Of a DNA stretch of 23,632 nt, positions 7,600 to 15,262 are shown one piece after another. A program made the translations under genes and the position numbers. Positions within the stretch are counted from its first letter, which is position 1, and each line of letters starts with the position of its first letter. The notes below the pieces were generated by a model. It saw only the letters and a list, made by a program, of their open reading frames with translations, had not been told where the DNA came from and did not search any database. The DNA lies in NCBI GenBank assembly GCA_964391765.1, contig CAYMNG010000028.1, positions 1 through 23,632 of the forward strand, in the 5' to 3' direction. This stretch comes from UBA10649 sp964391765. Lineage in GTDB: Bacteria; Actinomycetota; Actinomycetes; S36-B12.

Positions 7600-8397
7600 T
7601 TATGGGCGTGGGTGGGCGTCGGACGGTTGAGGAAGACGCCCACCCATGTAATTGGTAACGGTTTCTGCGGCGAGTCGGACGTGTTCCCCCAGCTCGCCCA
7701 ACCTCGCGTGCGAGACACGCGAGGAAGGTCCGGATATTCCGATGCAGGCGGTGACCGATCCGTACATGTCGAAGATCGGGGCCGCGACACATCGCACGTC
7801 GAGGGTCATCTCCTCGTCGTCGATCGCGTAGCCTCGCTCGACCGTGGTCGCGAGTTCGGCCATCAGCGCGCTGACGGTCGTCAGCGTGTGCTCGGTGTAG
7901 GCGTACAACGGCAGCTCGAGGACCGACCGGACGGACTCCTCGTCGTCGTACAGGTACAACGACTTCCCGGTCGCCGTCGCGTGGATGACCGGCTGAGCGC
8001 CGATCTCCGTCTCCACCGAGACACGTCCCGGCTGACGCACCTGCGCGATATAGACGGCGCCGACCCGCGTGCGCTTCGCGACGTGCACGGACTCCCCGAC
8101 CTCCTGCGACAGCGGGCCCATGACCACGCGCGCGCAGGTCAGCAGGTCGAGCCCGTGCAGGACCGAACGAGCCAGCGTCAAGGTCATGACGGTCGCGCTG
8201 TACCGCTTCGTCGTCGGGTCCTGCTCGACGTACCCCCGGTGCTCGAGGGCGCGCAGCAGCCGATGCACGTTCCCCTTGTCCAGCCCCGTCCGGCGCGCGA
8301 CCTCGGTCACGCCGAGTCCCTGCGACTGGGTCGCGAGCGCCTCGAGCACGTCGAGACCGGAGTTGAGCGCGCCGGCCGTGCCCCCCTGGGCGGTCAC
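7600..8397 (-). CDS. IclR-family transcriptional regulator in the catabolic operon
   Basis: A 265-residue regulator. Winged helix-turn-helix about residues 8-70 (SGLDVLEALATQSQGLGVTE, TGLDKGNVHRLLRALEHRGY), then the IclR effector domain with HATATGKSLY, VERGYAIDDEE and VRCVAAPIFD. Small metabolites bind this C-terminal domain and alter DNA binding. The GTG start overlaps the dehydratase stop (GTGA), so it is translated with the enzymes and probably controls this operon, including its own level. It stands between the enzyme genes and the transport genes. Its likely operator is the divergent gap at 13408-13608, but that assignment is inference. Confidence 0.93.
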   Translation of the reverse strand: MTAQGGTAGALNSGLDVLEALATQSQGLGVTEVARRTGLDKGNVHRLLRALEHRGYVEQDPTTKRYSATVMTLTLARSVLHGLDLLTCARVVMGPLSQEVGESVHVAKRTRVGAVYIAQVRQPGRVSVETEIGAQPVIHATATGKSLYLYDDEESVRSVLELPLYAYTEHTLTTVSALMAELATTVERGYAIDDEEMTLDVRCVAAPIFDMYGSVTACIGISGPSSRVSHARLGELGEHVRLAAETVTNYMGGRLPQPSDAHPRP

Positions 8398-10088
8398 TTC
8401 TCACCACCGAGGTCGAGATCGGCACCGACGTCGGCCTGGGTGACGAACCGCGCGTGCATCGCCGCCCAGCGCGAGTCGGCCAGGCGCCGTCCCGTCGGCG
8501 CGGGCCGCGCCAGCCGTGCGGCGATCTCGTCCGGTTCGACGAGGAGGTCGAGCCGACCCGCGGCGACGTCGAGCCGGATCCGGTCGCCGTCACGGACCGC
8601 CGCCAGCGGACCGCCGACCGCGGCCTCCGGACTGACGTGCAGGACGACGGTGCCGAAGGCCGTGCCGCTCATCCGCGCATCGGAGATTCGGACCATGTCG
8701 GTGACGCCCGCCGCTGCGAGCCGGCGCGGAATCGGCAGCGCGCCCGCCTCGGGCATCCCCGCGCCGACCGGCCCGGCGTTGCGCAGAACCAGCACGCAGT
8801 CCGCGCTGACGTCCAGATCCGGATCGTCGATCCGATCCATCAGGTCGGCGATCGAGTCGAACACGACGGCCGGTCCTTCGTGCTGGAGCAGGTCCGGGGT
8901 CGCGGCGGCGCTCTTGATGACGGCGCCGTCGGGCGCGAGCGAACCACGCAGGACGGTGATCGCGCCCGACGCGTGCACCGGACGGTCGACCGGCCGCAGG
9001 CCACCGGCCGCGTAGTCCGGTTCGGGCGCCGCGTCGATGACCTGCCCGATCGTGCGTCCGTCGACCGTCCTCGCGGCCAGACGGAGCCGGGACCGCAACT
9101 CGCGCATGAGCGCCGGCACGCCGCCGTCGGCGTCGAAGTCGTCCAGGTACCCCGAACCGGCCGGCTTGCAGTTCACCAGCACGGGGACGCCGGCCATCGC
9201 CGCCTCGAAGTCCGCCAGTGCGAACGTAACGCCGGCGCGGGCCGCGATCGCCGTCAGGTGGATGACGGCGTTCGTCGATCCGCCGATCGCAGCGAGCACG
9301 ACGGCGGCGTTCCAGAACGAGTCGTACGTCAGCACGTCGGCTGCGGTCCGGCCGGCCCGCGCGGCGGCCACCGCGGCCCGGCCGGAACGGGCGCCGGCGG
9401 CGAGGCGGGCGCCGGTCGGCGCCGCCGGGGTCGCCGAGCCGGCGACGGACAGTCCGAGTGCCTCACTGACGCACGCCATCGTCGACGCCGTGCCCATGAC
9501 CATGCACGTCCCGCCCGTCGTCGCGAGCGATCCCACCGCGCTCTCGACCGCGGCACCGTCGAGCACACCGGCCCGATGCCGCGACCAGATCGACCGGCAG
9601 TCGGTGCATGCGCCGACGCGTTCGCCGCGCCACTTCGACGCGATCATCGGCCCGGCGACGACCTGAACGAACGGGCGCCCGGCGGAGACGGCGGCCATCA
9701 ACTGGGCCGGGACCGTCTTGTCGCAGCCGCCGACCATGACGACGGCATCCATCGGCTGCGAGCGGACCGACTCCTCGGCCTGCATCGCCATCAGGTTGCG
9801 CAGGTACATGCTCGTCGGATTGGTGAAGATCTCCGGCAGCGACATCGTCGGGAACACGACCGGGAGTCCACCGGCCTCCAGCACCCCGCGCCTGACCGCG
9901 TCGACGAGCTGGGGCATCTCCCGATGGCAGGTCACGTAGCCGCTGGAGGAGTCGGCGATACCGATCACCGGTCGAGCGAGGTCCTCCTCGTCCAGCCCGG
10001 CGGAGGCGAGGAACACCCGCCGCAGGAAGACACTCAGTCCGTCGTCACCGTAGGACGTCAGTCCGCCGAAGTACCCGTCCCCGGTCAC
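8394..10088 (-). CDS. IlvD/Edd-family dehydratase, sugar-acid type
   Basis: A 564-residue Fe-S dehydratase. Three cysteines match the cluster ligands of the family: C54 (SSGYVTCHREMPQ), C122 (VGGCDKTVPAQLM) and C195 (TGGTCMVMGTASTM). The C-terminal SDARMSGTAFGTVVLHVSPE carries the serine taken as catalytic base. PTSMYLRNLMAMQAEE and RSQPMDAVVMVGGCDKT resemble L-arabinonate/D-xylonate dehydratases rather than branched-chain DHAD. Such enzymes convert an aldonate into its 2-keto-3-deoxy acid. Start is a GTG overlapping the aldehyde dehydrogenase stop (GTGA). In this operon it supplies the dehydration step; its true substrate is unknown. Confidence 0.93.
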   Translation of the reverse strand: MTGDGYFGGLTSYGDDGLSVFLRRVFLASAGLDEEDLARPVIGIADSSSGYVTCHREMPQLVDAVRRGVLEAGGLPVVFPTMSLPEIFTNPTSMYLRNLMAMQAEESVRSQPMDAVVMVGGCDKTVPAQLMAAVSAGRPFVQVVAGPMIASKWRGERVGACTDCRSIWSRHRAGVLDGAAVESAVGSLATTGGTCMVMGTASTMACVSEALGLSVAGSATPAAPTGARLAAGARSGRAAVAAARAGRTAADVLTYDSFWNAAVVLAAIGGSTNAVIHLTAIAARAGVTFALADFEAAMAGVPVLVNCKPAGSGYLDDFDADGGVPALMRELRSRLRLAARTVDGRTIGQVIDAAPEPDYAAGGLRPVDRPVHASGAITVLRGSLAPDGAVIKSAAATPDLLQHEGPAVVFDSIADLMDRIDDPDLDVSADCVLVLRNAGPVGAGMPEAGALPIPRRLAAAGVTDMVRISDARMSGTAFGTVVLHVSPEAAVGGPLAAVRDGDRIRLDVAAGRLDLLVEPDEIAARLARPAPTGRRLADSRWAAMHARFVTQADVGADLDLGGEK

Positions 10089-11530
10089 GCCCCGACCTCC
10101 GGCTCGGCCATGCGGGCGTTGACGTACTTCGTCGTCAAGAACTCCGCGATCCCCTCCGTGCCGCCCTCGCGCCCGAAGCCGGAGTGCTTCACGCCGCCGA
10201 ACGGCGCCTCGGCCGTGGCGATCGTCAGGTTGTTGATCCCGACCATGCCGACGTCCAGGCGCTCGGCGATGCGCAGGGCCAGGGCGAGGTCGTCGGAGAA
10301 CACGAAGCCGGCCAGGCCGAACGGTGTCCGGTTCGCGAGGTGGAGGGCTTCGTCGATCGTCGAGAAGGTCTGTACCGGGGCGATGGGGCCGAACGGCTCC
10401 TCGTTCATCACCTTCATCTCAGCCGTCGCGCCGAGGAGGATCGTCGGGGCGTAGAAGAACCCCTTCGCCAGCCCCGCCGGCCGACCCCCACCGGTGACCA
10501 GTTCGGCACCCAGACTGGTCGCGTCCGCGACGAGCTCCTCGATCGCCGCCCGTCGACGGGCGCTGCCGAGGGGGCCGACGTCGACACCGTCGTCACCCGC
10601 CGGCCCGACGACGAGGGCCTCGGTCGTCGCGACGAACTCCGCGACGATGAAGCGGCTCGCCGAGATGCACACCTGACCGCCGTTGCGGAACTTGCCGAGG
10701 GCGCAGACCCGAGCGGCGGCACCCACGCCGCTGCCGGGGAGCACGATCACCGGAGCATGGCCCCCGAGTTCGAGCGTGACCGGCTTGACCGACTGTGCGG
10801 CCCGAGCCATCGTCTGCACCCCCACGGGTACGGAGCTGGTGACACTGACCTTCCTGACGACGGGGGAGTCGATGAGCGGGCCGGCCAACCGCGCCGGGTC
10901 GCCGGTGAGGACGTTCAGCGCGCCCGCCGGCAGGCCCGCTTGAAGACCGATGCGCCCGAGCGCCAGGCTGGACAGCGGGGCCTCGACCGGCGCGACGACG
11001 AGCACCGAGCACCCGGCGGCGAGTGCCGCGGCGATCTTGCGCCCGGGAAGGAGCATCGGGAAGTTCCACGGGGCGAACGCCAGGACCGGCCCGATCGGCT
11101 CGAGGTAGACGTGGATCCGATCCGACGGATTCTGCGCCGGGACGATCCGCCCGTAGACCCGCCGCGCCTCGTCCGCACACCAGTCGAACTGGTCGGCGGT
11201 CGCGCGGACCTCACCGAGCGCCTGCGCCGACGGCTTCCCCTGCTCGGCCGTGATGATCGCCGCGAGGTCGGCCTCGGCCGCCCGGATACGCGTCGCCATG
11301 TCTCGCAGGACGGCCGATCGCTCCCACGCCGACCGCGCGCGCCAGGTGTCGAACCCTGTCCGGGCCGAGGCGAGCGCCGCGCCCACCTGCTCCGCGCCGG
11401 CCGCGGCGACCTGCGCGATGACCTCTTCCGTACTCGGGTCGACGACGGCGATCGACTCGGCTGCCCCGACCCACTGCCCGTCGATCAGCATCGGGCGAAC
11501 CGTCCCGGCGTCCATCGGTGCGTTCGACAC
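10085..11530 (-). CDS. Aldehyde dehydrogenase family protein with atypical cofactor motifs
   Basis: About 481 residues in the ALDH superfamily. Conserved: FAPWNFPML (oxyanion Asn, N156), LELGG (general base E254), GGQVCISASRF (nucleophile C288), EEPFGPIAPV and the C-terminal FGGVKHSGFGREGG. Unusual: the segment normally reading KPAE is VAPVEAPLSSLAL, so the cofactor-binding lysine is replaced. The usual SFTGS-x-x-VG is SVTSSVPVG, ELGGN is ELGGH, and a stretch after the nucleophile is about ten residues shorter than normal. I set the start at the GTG at 11530, sharing one base with the upstream stop (TAGTG); an ATG five codons in is possible. It probably oxidises a semialdehyde made by the operon, but cofactor use is uncertain. 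Confidence 0.88.
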   Translation of the reverse strand: MSNAPMDAGTVRPMLIDGQWVGAAESIAVVDPSTEEVIAQVAAAGAEQVGAALASARTGFDTWRARSAWERSAVLRDMATRIRAAEADLAAIITAEQGKPSAQALGEVRATADQFDWCADEARRVYGRIVPAQNPSDRIHVYLEPIGPVLAFAPWNFPMLLPGRKIAAALAAGCSVLVVAPVEAPLSSLALGRIGLQAGLPAGALNVLTGDPARLAGPLIDSPVVRKVSVTSSVPVGVQTMARAAQSVKPVTLELGGHAPVIVLPGSGVGAAARVCALGKFRNGGQVCISASRFIVAEFVATTEALVVGPAGDDGVDVGPLGSARRRAAIEELVADATSLGAELVTGGGRPAGLAKGFFYAPTILLGATAEMKVMNEEPFGPIAPVQTFSTIDEALHLANRTPFGLAGFVFSDDLALALRIAERLDVGMVGINNLTIATAEAPFGGVKHSGFGREGGTEGIAEFLTTKYVNARMAEPEVGA

Positions 11531-13407
11531 TAGATCACCGTCCGTTCGATGAGGTCCTGCACGGCGTCGACCCAACTGCCGACGTTCCACCGGCCGTACG
11601 AGCCCAGACCACCGCGCGGATCCGGGCCGAAGTAGACCGGAACGTGGATGACCGTCAGCCCGTCGTGGGCGTCGGCGGCCGCGAAGGCCGCGCGCAGTTC
11701 AGCGACCGTCGTGCCGCCGAAGACGCCCCGGACGCCGGCGACCGCGTTCGCCCACTGGACGTAGTCGACCGGCACCGCGTCGGCGGTCGCGAAGTCGACC
11801 CCGTACTGATCGACCTGAAGCGACGAGATCGCACCCATCCGTCGGTTGTCCAGAACGACGATCGCACCCCGGGTTCGCGTATGCACCGCATCGATGAGGG
11901 CCTGCGGGTTCATGACGAACGAGCCGTCGCCGGTCAGCGCCACCGCGTAGAAGGGCTCCTCGGCGACACCGCCCGCCAGGATCGCACTCGTGGCGAACCC
12001 CATGTAGCTCGCGCCGGACTCGGTGTAGAACCATCCTTCGGTGTCGACGTCGGCGAGCTGGAAGCCGTTCGCCTGCACGTCGCCCGCGTCGAAGAACACC
12101 CGATGTGCCCGGGACCGCGCCCAGGAGAGCGCTTCGTCGATGACGGCCGGCTGGGTCAGGACCGGGCCACCCCAGACCGCGTCGACCAGCACGGGGTGGG
12201 CCAGGAGATCGGCCTTGAACTCCTCCCACTCCGCCCGCTTCGCCAGGCAGTCCGCGAGCCACGGGCTCACCGCCGGCGACGGCTCCGGGCAACGGGCTCG
12301 GACCGTCGCGATCAGCGCCTCCAGCGTCGGACGCACGGCGCCCAGGAGCGCAGTCGTGCCGCCGTACCGGGCGACGTCGGTGAGGTCGGCGTTGATATTC
12401 ACCACGCGCGAGACGCGCGGGTAGCCGGTCCGCGAGCAGTCGGACTGGCAGACGCCGCGGCTGCCGACGACGAGGAGGGTGTCGGCGTTCTCCATCGCGT
12501 AGTTACCACTGATCGATCCCTTGCTGCCACCAACGGCCATCTGCCGTCGTGCCGTGGCCGGCACGATCCCCAGGCTCGACGGCGACATCACGAACACCGC
12601 ATCGACCAGGTCGGCGAGTTCCTCGAGCAGGCTGCCGCAGCCGGCGGCCCCCCGACCGACCTTGATCGCCACGCGCTCGCCGGTCAGCAGCGCCTCGGCC
12701 GCCGCCTCGTAGCCCGACACCGGGGCGACGTCGCCGACCTCCGAACCGATCGGGCCGGGCAGTCGATCGAAGCAGAAGTCCGGGAGGACCTCCGGTTGGA
12801 CGTTGATCGGCAGCAGCAGGAAGAACGGCTGCGGACGGTGCGGGTGGTCGACGACCGTCGAACCGAGGCGAAGCGCAGGGACGAGCGCCTCCGCCGTATG
12901 CAGTGCGTACGCCGTCCCCATGTTCGACAGCAACTTCAGGTAGGCGTGCTGGGTATGCAGCGGGACCTGCTGCATGTTCGGCCCCTCGTCGAACGTCGTC
13001 TCGTCACCGTAGATGTGCCAGACACCGACACCGTCGCTCGCGGCCGCCAACGACGCGGCGGCCGCCTGCATCGCACCCGGTCCGATCGACGTGACCACCG
13101 CGGCGGGAGCGCCGGTCGTCCAGCGCAGCGCCGTGGCCGCGTGCGCCGCCTCGACCTCGTTCCGGCACGGGACGACCTTGACGACACCCGCTTCGGCGTA
13201 GGACCGCAGCCGTTCGCCGATCTCCGTGCTGCCGTGTCCGAGTACGACGAAGTACGTGCGAACCCCCTGCTCGAGCAGCCCGAGCACGACCGCCTCGGCG
13301 ACACTGATCGCGCCGGTCCGCTCGACCAGCCCTGCCTCGGCGGCCGCTCGGACCGTTCCGGCGGCGGCCACCGCCGTGACGCGTGCGTCGAATCGATTGC
13401 TGAGCAC
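11530..13407 (-). CDS. IolD-like thiamine-diphosphate-dependent enzyme
   Basis: A 625-residue ThDP enzyme. N-terminal pyrimidine-binding domain: VVLGHGSTEIG (55-64), catalytic glutamate E84 in CRNEVEAAHA, TSIGPGAMQ (106-114). C-terminal PP domain: GDGSFVMNPQALIDAV (493-508), ending in DN at 520-521. IolD (trihydroxycyclohexane-1,2-dione acylhydrolase, about 637 residues) shares the GHG, NE-x-x-x-AHAA, GDGSF-x-M, I-x-x-LQ-x-D and terminal WNVG (607-610) features. That makes it nearer to IolD than to acetolactate synthase, though clearly divergent. The start is a GTG preceded by GGGAAGGG with five bases between; another GTG two codons earlier overlaps that site. It is first in the operon. Likely reaction: C-C cleavage of a 1,2-dione or 2-keto acid intermediate. 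Confidence 0.85.
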   Translation of the reverse strand: MLSNRFDARVTAVAAAGTVRAAAEAGLVERTGAISVAEAVVLGLLEQGVRTYFVVLGHGSTEIGERLRSYAEAGVVKVVPCRNEVEAAHAATALRWTTGAPAAVVTSIGPGAMQAAAASLAAASDGVGVWHIYGDETTFDEGPNMQQVPLHTQHAYLKLLSNMGTAYALHTAEALVPALRLGSTVVDHPHRPQPFFLLLPINVQPEVLPDFCFDRLPGPIGSEVGDVAPVSGYEAAAEALLTGERVAIKVGRGAAGCGSLLEELADLVDAVFVMSPSSLGIVPATARRQMAVGGSKGSISGNYAMENADTLLVVGSRGVCQSDCSRTGYPRVSRVVNINADLTDVARYGGTTALLGAVRPTLEALIATVRARCPEPSPAVSPWLADCLAKRAEWEEFKADLLAHPVLVDAVWGGPVLTQPAVIDEALSWARSRAHRVFFDAGDVQANGFQLADVDTEGWFYTESGASYMGFATSAILAGGVAEEPFYAVALTGDGSFVMNPQALIDAVHTRTRGAIVVLDNRRMGAISSLQVDQYGVDFATADAVPVDYVQWANAVAGVRGVFGGTTVAELRAAFAAADAHDGLTVIHVPVYFGPDPRGGLGSYGRWNVGSWVDAVQDLIERTVI

Positions 13408-13608
13408 GATCACCCTTCCCAGTTTCCGGACCAGACGCAGTGTTGCGGTTCGCGCAACGGAGCGAAAGTGACAATCCTGCTTTGTTATCAGGGTTTTATC
13501 ATTGTTGTCATACAGGCAACGGCCTTCGTTGCTCATTCGACAACGCCGGATCGGTGCCCCTTCGGCTACCGTGCGGACCGCCGAGTCGCCCCTTTCCCAG
13601 GAGTCGGA
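13408..13608. promoter_or_regulatory. Divergent regulatory region with two inverted repeats
   Basis: An AT-richer 201-bp gap between two divergent genes. It has GTTGCG-N5-CGCAAC (13442-13458) and GCAACG-N5-CGTTGC (13516-13532), both perfect and built from the same GTTGC half-site in opposite order. TTATCA occurs at 13485 and 13496 and TTGTCA at 13505. A possible minus-strand promoter is ATGACA (13511-13506) and GATAAC (13489-13484) with a 16-base spacer, driving the operon. No confident plus-strand promoter is seen. The palindromes are likely regulator sites, possibly for the operon IclR protein. Confidence 0.6.
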
Positions 13609-15234
13609 ATGGACATCCGCGCAACGTTCCTCGACGAGGGATCCCGCCGCCGGGCGCTGGCCGAGCTGGCGAGCACGTCGGTCGCCGATCCGTTGGACGT
13701 GCTCGTCGTCGGTGGCGGCGTCACCGGGGCGGGAGCCGCGCTCGACGCGGCGACGCGCGGCCTGCGGGTCGGCCTCGTCGAGCGCGCCGACTACGCGTCC
13801 GGCGCGTCCGGCGCGTCGTCCCGGCTGGCGCACGGTGGCCTGCGCTACCTCGAGCACGGCCAGGTCGGCCTCGTTGCCGAGGCCCTTCGTGAACGCCGAC
13901 TCCTGATCACGCACATCGCTCCGCACCTGACGCGACGGGTCGACTTCCTGCTGCCCTGTCGGACCCTGCCCCAGACCTGGTACGCCCGCACCGGCGTCGC
14001 GGCGTACGCCGCGCTCGCGCGAGCGGCACGCGGAAGCCTCGACGGCCCACCCGACCGCATCTACCGACGCGCGGAACTGGCTCGAATCGCGCCGGACCTG
14101 GACACCAGTCGCTTTCGGAGCGCGATCTCCTACCGCGACGGGCAGATCGACGACGCCCGCCACACGATCGCGCTGGTGCGCACGGCGCAGGCCTTCGGCG
14201 CGCACGTCGCGAACTACGCCGCGATGTCGGGGCCGGCGACGGTCGACCCGGGCGGCCTTGTCCGCTGCCCGGTCGACGCCGACGGCGACCAGTTCACCGT
14301 CCACGCCCGCGCGGTCCTCCTCGCGTGCGGACCGTGGACGAACGCGATGATCGGCCAGGACGACACGTCAGCGGTCCGCCCGAGCAAGGGGATCCACATC
14401 GTCGTCCCGCGTGAGCGGATCGACCTACGGCACGCGATCATCAGTCGCACCGCCACGTCGGTCCTGTTCATCCTCCCGTGGCACGACACGTGGATCATCG
14501 GCACGACGGACACCGGGTTCTACGGGGACCCGAGCGAGGTACACGCCGAGGAGGCGGAGGTCGACTACCTGATCGGCGCGGCGAACGCGGTGGTCCGCGC
14601 GGCCCTGACCCGGCAGGACGTCGTCGCGACGTTCGCCGGCATCCGCCCGCTGGCCTCGGCCACCGGCGACACCGCCCGGGCATCGCGTGAACACGTGGTC
14701 CGCCGGGTGCGGCCCGGAGTGTTCACGCTCACCGGTGGCAAGTTCACCACGTACCGGGTCATGGCCAAGGACGGGATCGACGCCGTCTGCCGGCATCTCG
14801 GCCGCGATCGGCTACCGAGCCGGACCGAGGACATCCCGGTCGTCGGCGCGCCCGGGTCCGGGTTCACCGCGGCACCGGGGAGCACCGCCAGCCCGGCCAC
14901 CGCTTCGGCCAGCGCCGTCACCGACGGACGCGACGCGTCGCTCGCCGCGCACCTCGTCCGCCGCTACGACGCCGAAGGTCCGCTCCTCGCCGCCCAGGAC
15001 TGGGGGGTCGACGCCGCCGATCCGGTCGATCCGTCGGGCGCCCACCTGCGGGCCGACGTCGAGCACGCGTTCCGCCACGAAGGCGCCCGGACGGTCGACG
15101 ACGTCCTCACCCGTCGCCTGCGCCTGACGACGACGAACGCGGCGCACGCGCTGGCTGCCCGGCCGGTGGTCGAGCAGATCGCCGCGCGGCTGGCACCCAA
15201 CGGCTTCGACGGCGCCTCCGCCGGCCACGAGTGA
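13609..15234 (+). CDS. GlpD-family FAD-dependent oxidoreductase
   Basis: A 541-residue flavoprotein of the glycerol-3-phosphate dehydrogenase family. FAD-binding fold: VLVVGGGVTGAGAALDAATR (31-50), then SSRLAHGGLRYL (70-81), the family signature. TLTGGKFTTYRVMAKDG lies near residue 373-390, followed by a C-terminal helical domain. Family role: oxidation of glycerol 3-phosphate to dihydroxyacetone phosphate at the membrane with electrons to quinone. An AGGAG five bases before the ATG fixes the start; the frame is open far upstream without coding character. No glycerol kinase or facilitator gene is present. It is divergent from the IolD-like operon and shares its regulatory gap, so a related polyol phosphate substrate is conceivable. 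Confidence 0.9.
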   Translation: MDIRATFLDEGSRRRALAELASTSVADPLDVLVVGGGVTGAGAALDAATRGLRVGLVERADYASGASGASSRLAHGGLRYLEHGQVGLVAEALRERRLLITHIAPHLTRRVDFLLPCRTLPQTWYARTGVAAYAALARAARGSLDGPPDRIYRRAELARIAPDLDTSRFRSAISYRDGQIDDARHTIALVRTAQAFGAHVANYAAMSGPATVDPGGLVRCPVDADGDQFTVHARAVLLACGPWTNAMIGQDDTSAVRPSKGIHIVVPRERIDLRHAIISRTATSVLFILPWHDTWIIGTTDTGFYGDPSEVHAEEAEVDYLIGAANAVVRAALTRQDVVATFAGIRPLASATGDTARASREHVVRRVRPGVFTLTGGKFTTYRVMAKDGIDAVCRHLGRDRLPSRTEDIPVVGAPGSGFTAAPGSTASPATASASAVTDGRDASLAAHLVRRYDAEGPLLAAQDWGVDAADPVDPSGAHLRADVEHAFRHEGARTVDDVLTRRLRLTTTNAAHALAARPVVEQIAARLAPNGFDGASAGHE

Positions 15235-15262
15235 GCACCCGCGTCAGCGCGGATCCCACTCG
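15228..15262. terminator. Candidate bidirectional terminator between convergent genes
   Basis: Nested symmetry spans both stop codons: CGAGTG (15228-15233) with CACTCG (15257-15262) outside, and CCGCG-TCAG-CGCGG (15239-15252) inside. The two genes converge with only 9 bases between stops, so a shared hairpin is plausible. No T-tract is present. Confidence 0.45.

Noticed and set aside
7645..7670. LacI-operator-like GGTAACGGTTTC
   Set aside because: It lies inside the IclR coding sequence (ETVTNYMGG), is an imperfect palindrome and has no nearby start it could control except through the coding region.
7586..8593. Upstream extension of the solute-binding protein frame
   Set aside because: It overlaps the IclR gene in another frame. 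The lipoprotein signal, GGAGG site and ATG at 7585 set the true start.
8454..10454. Plus-strand open frame of about 666 codons
   Set aside because: Antisense to the Fe-S dehydratase and the aldehyde dehydrogenase end; Arg/Asp/Gly-rich with no domain.
13408..14304. Upstream extension of the ThDP enzyme frame
   Set aside because: It is antisense to the GlpD-like gene and crosses the regulatory gap; homology begins after the GTG at 13407.
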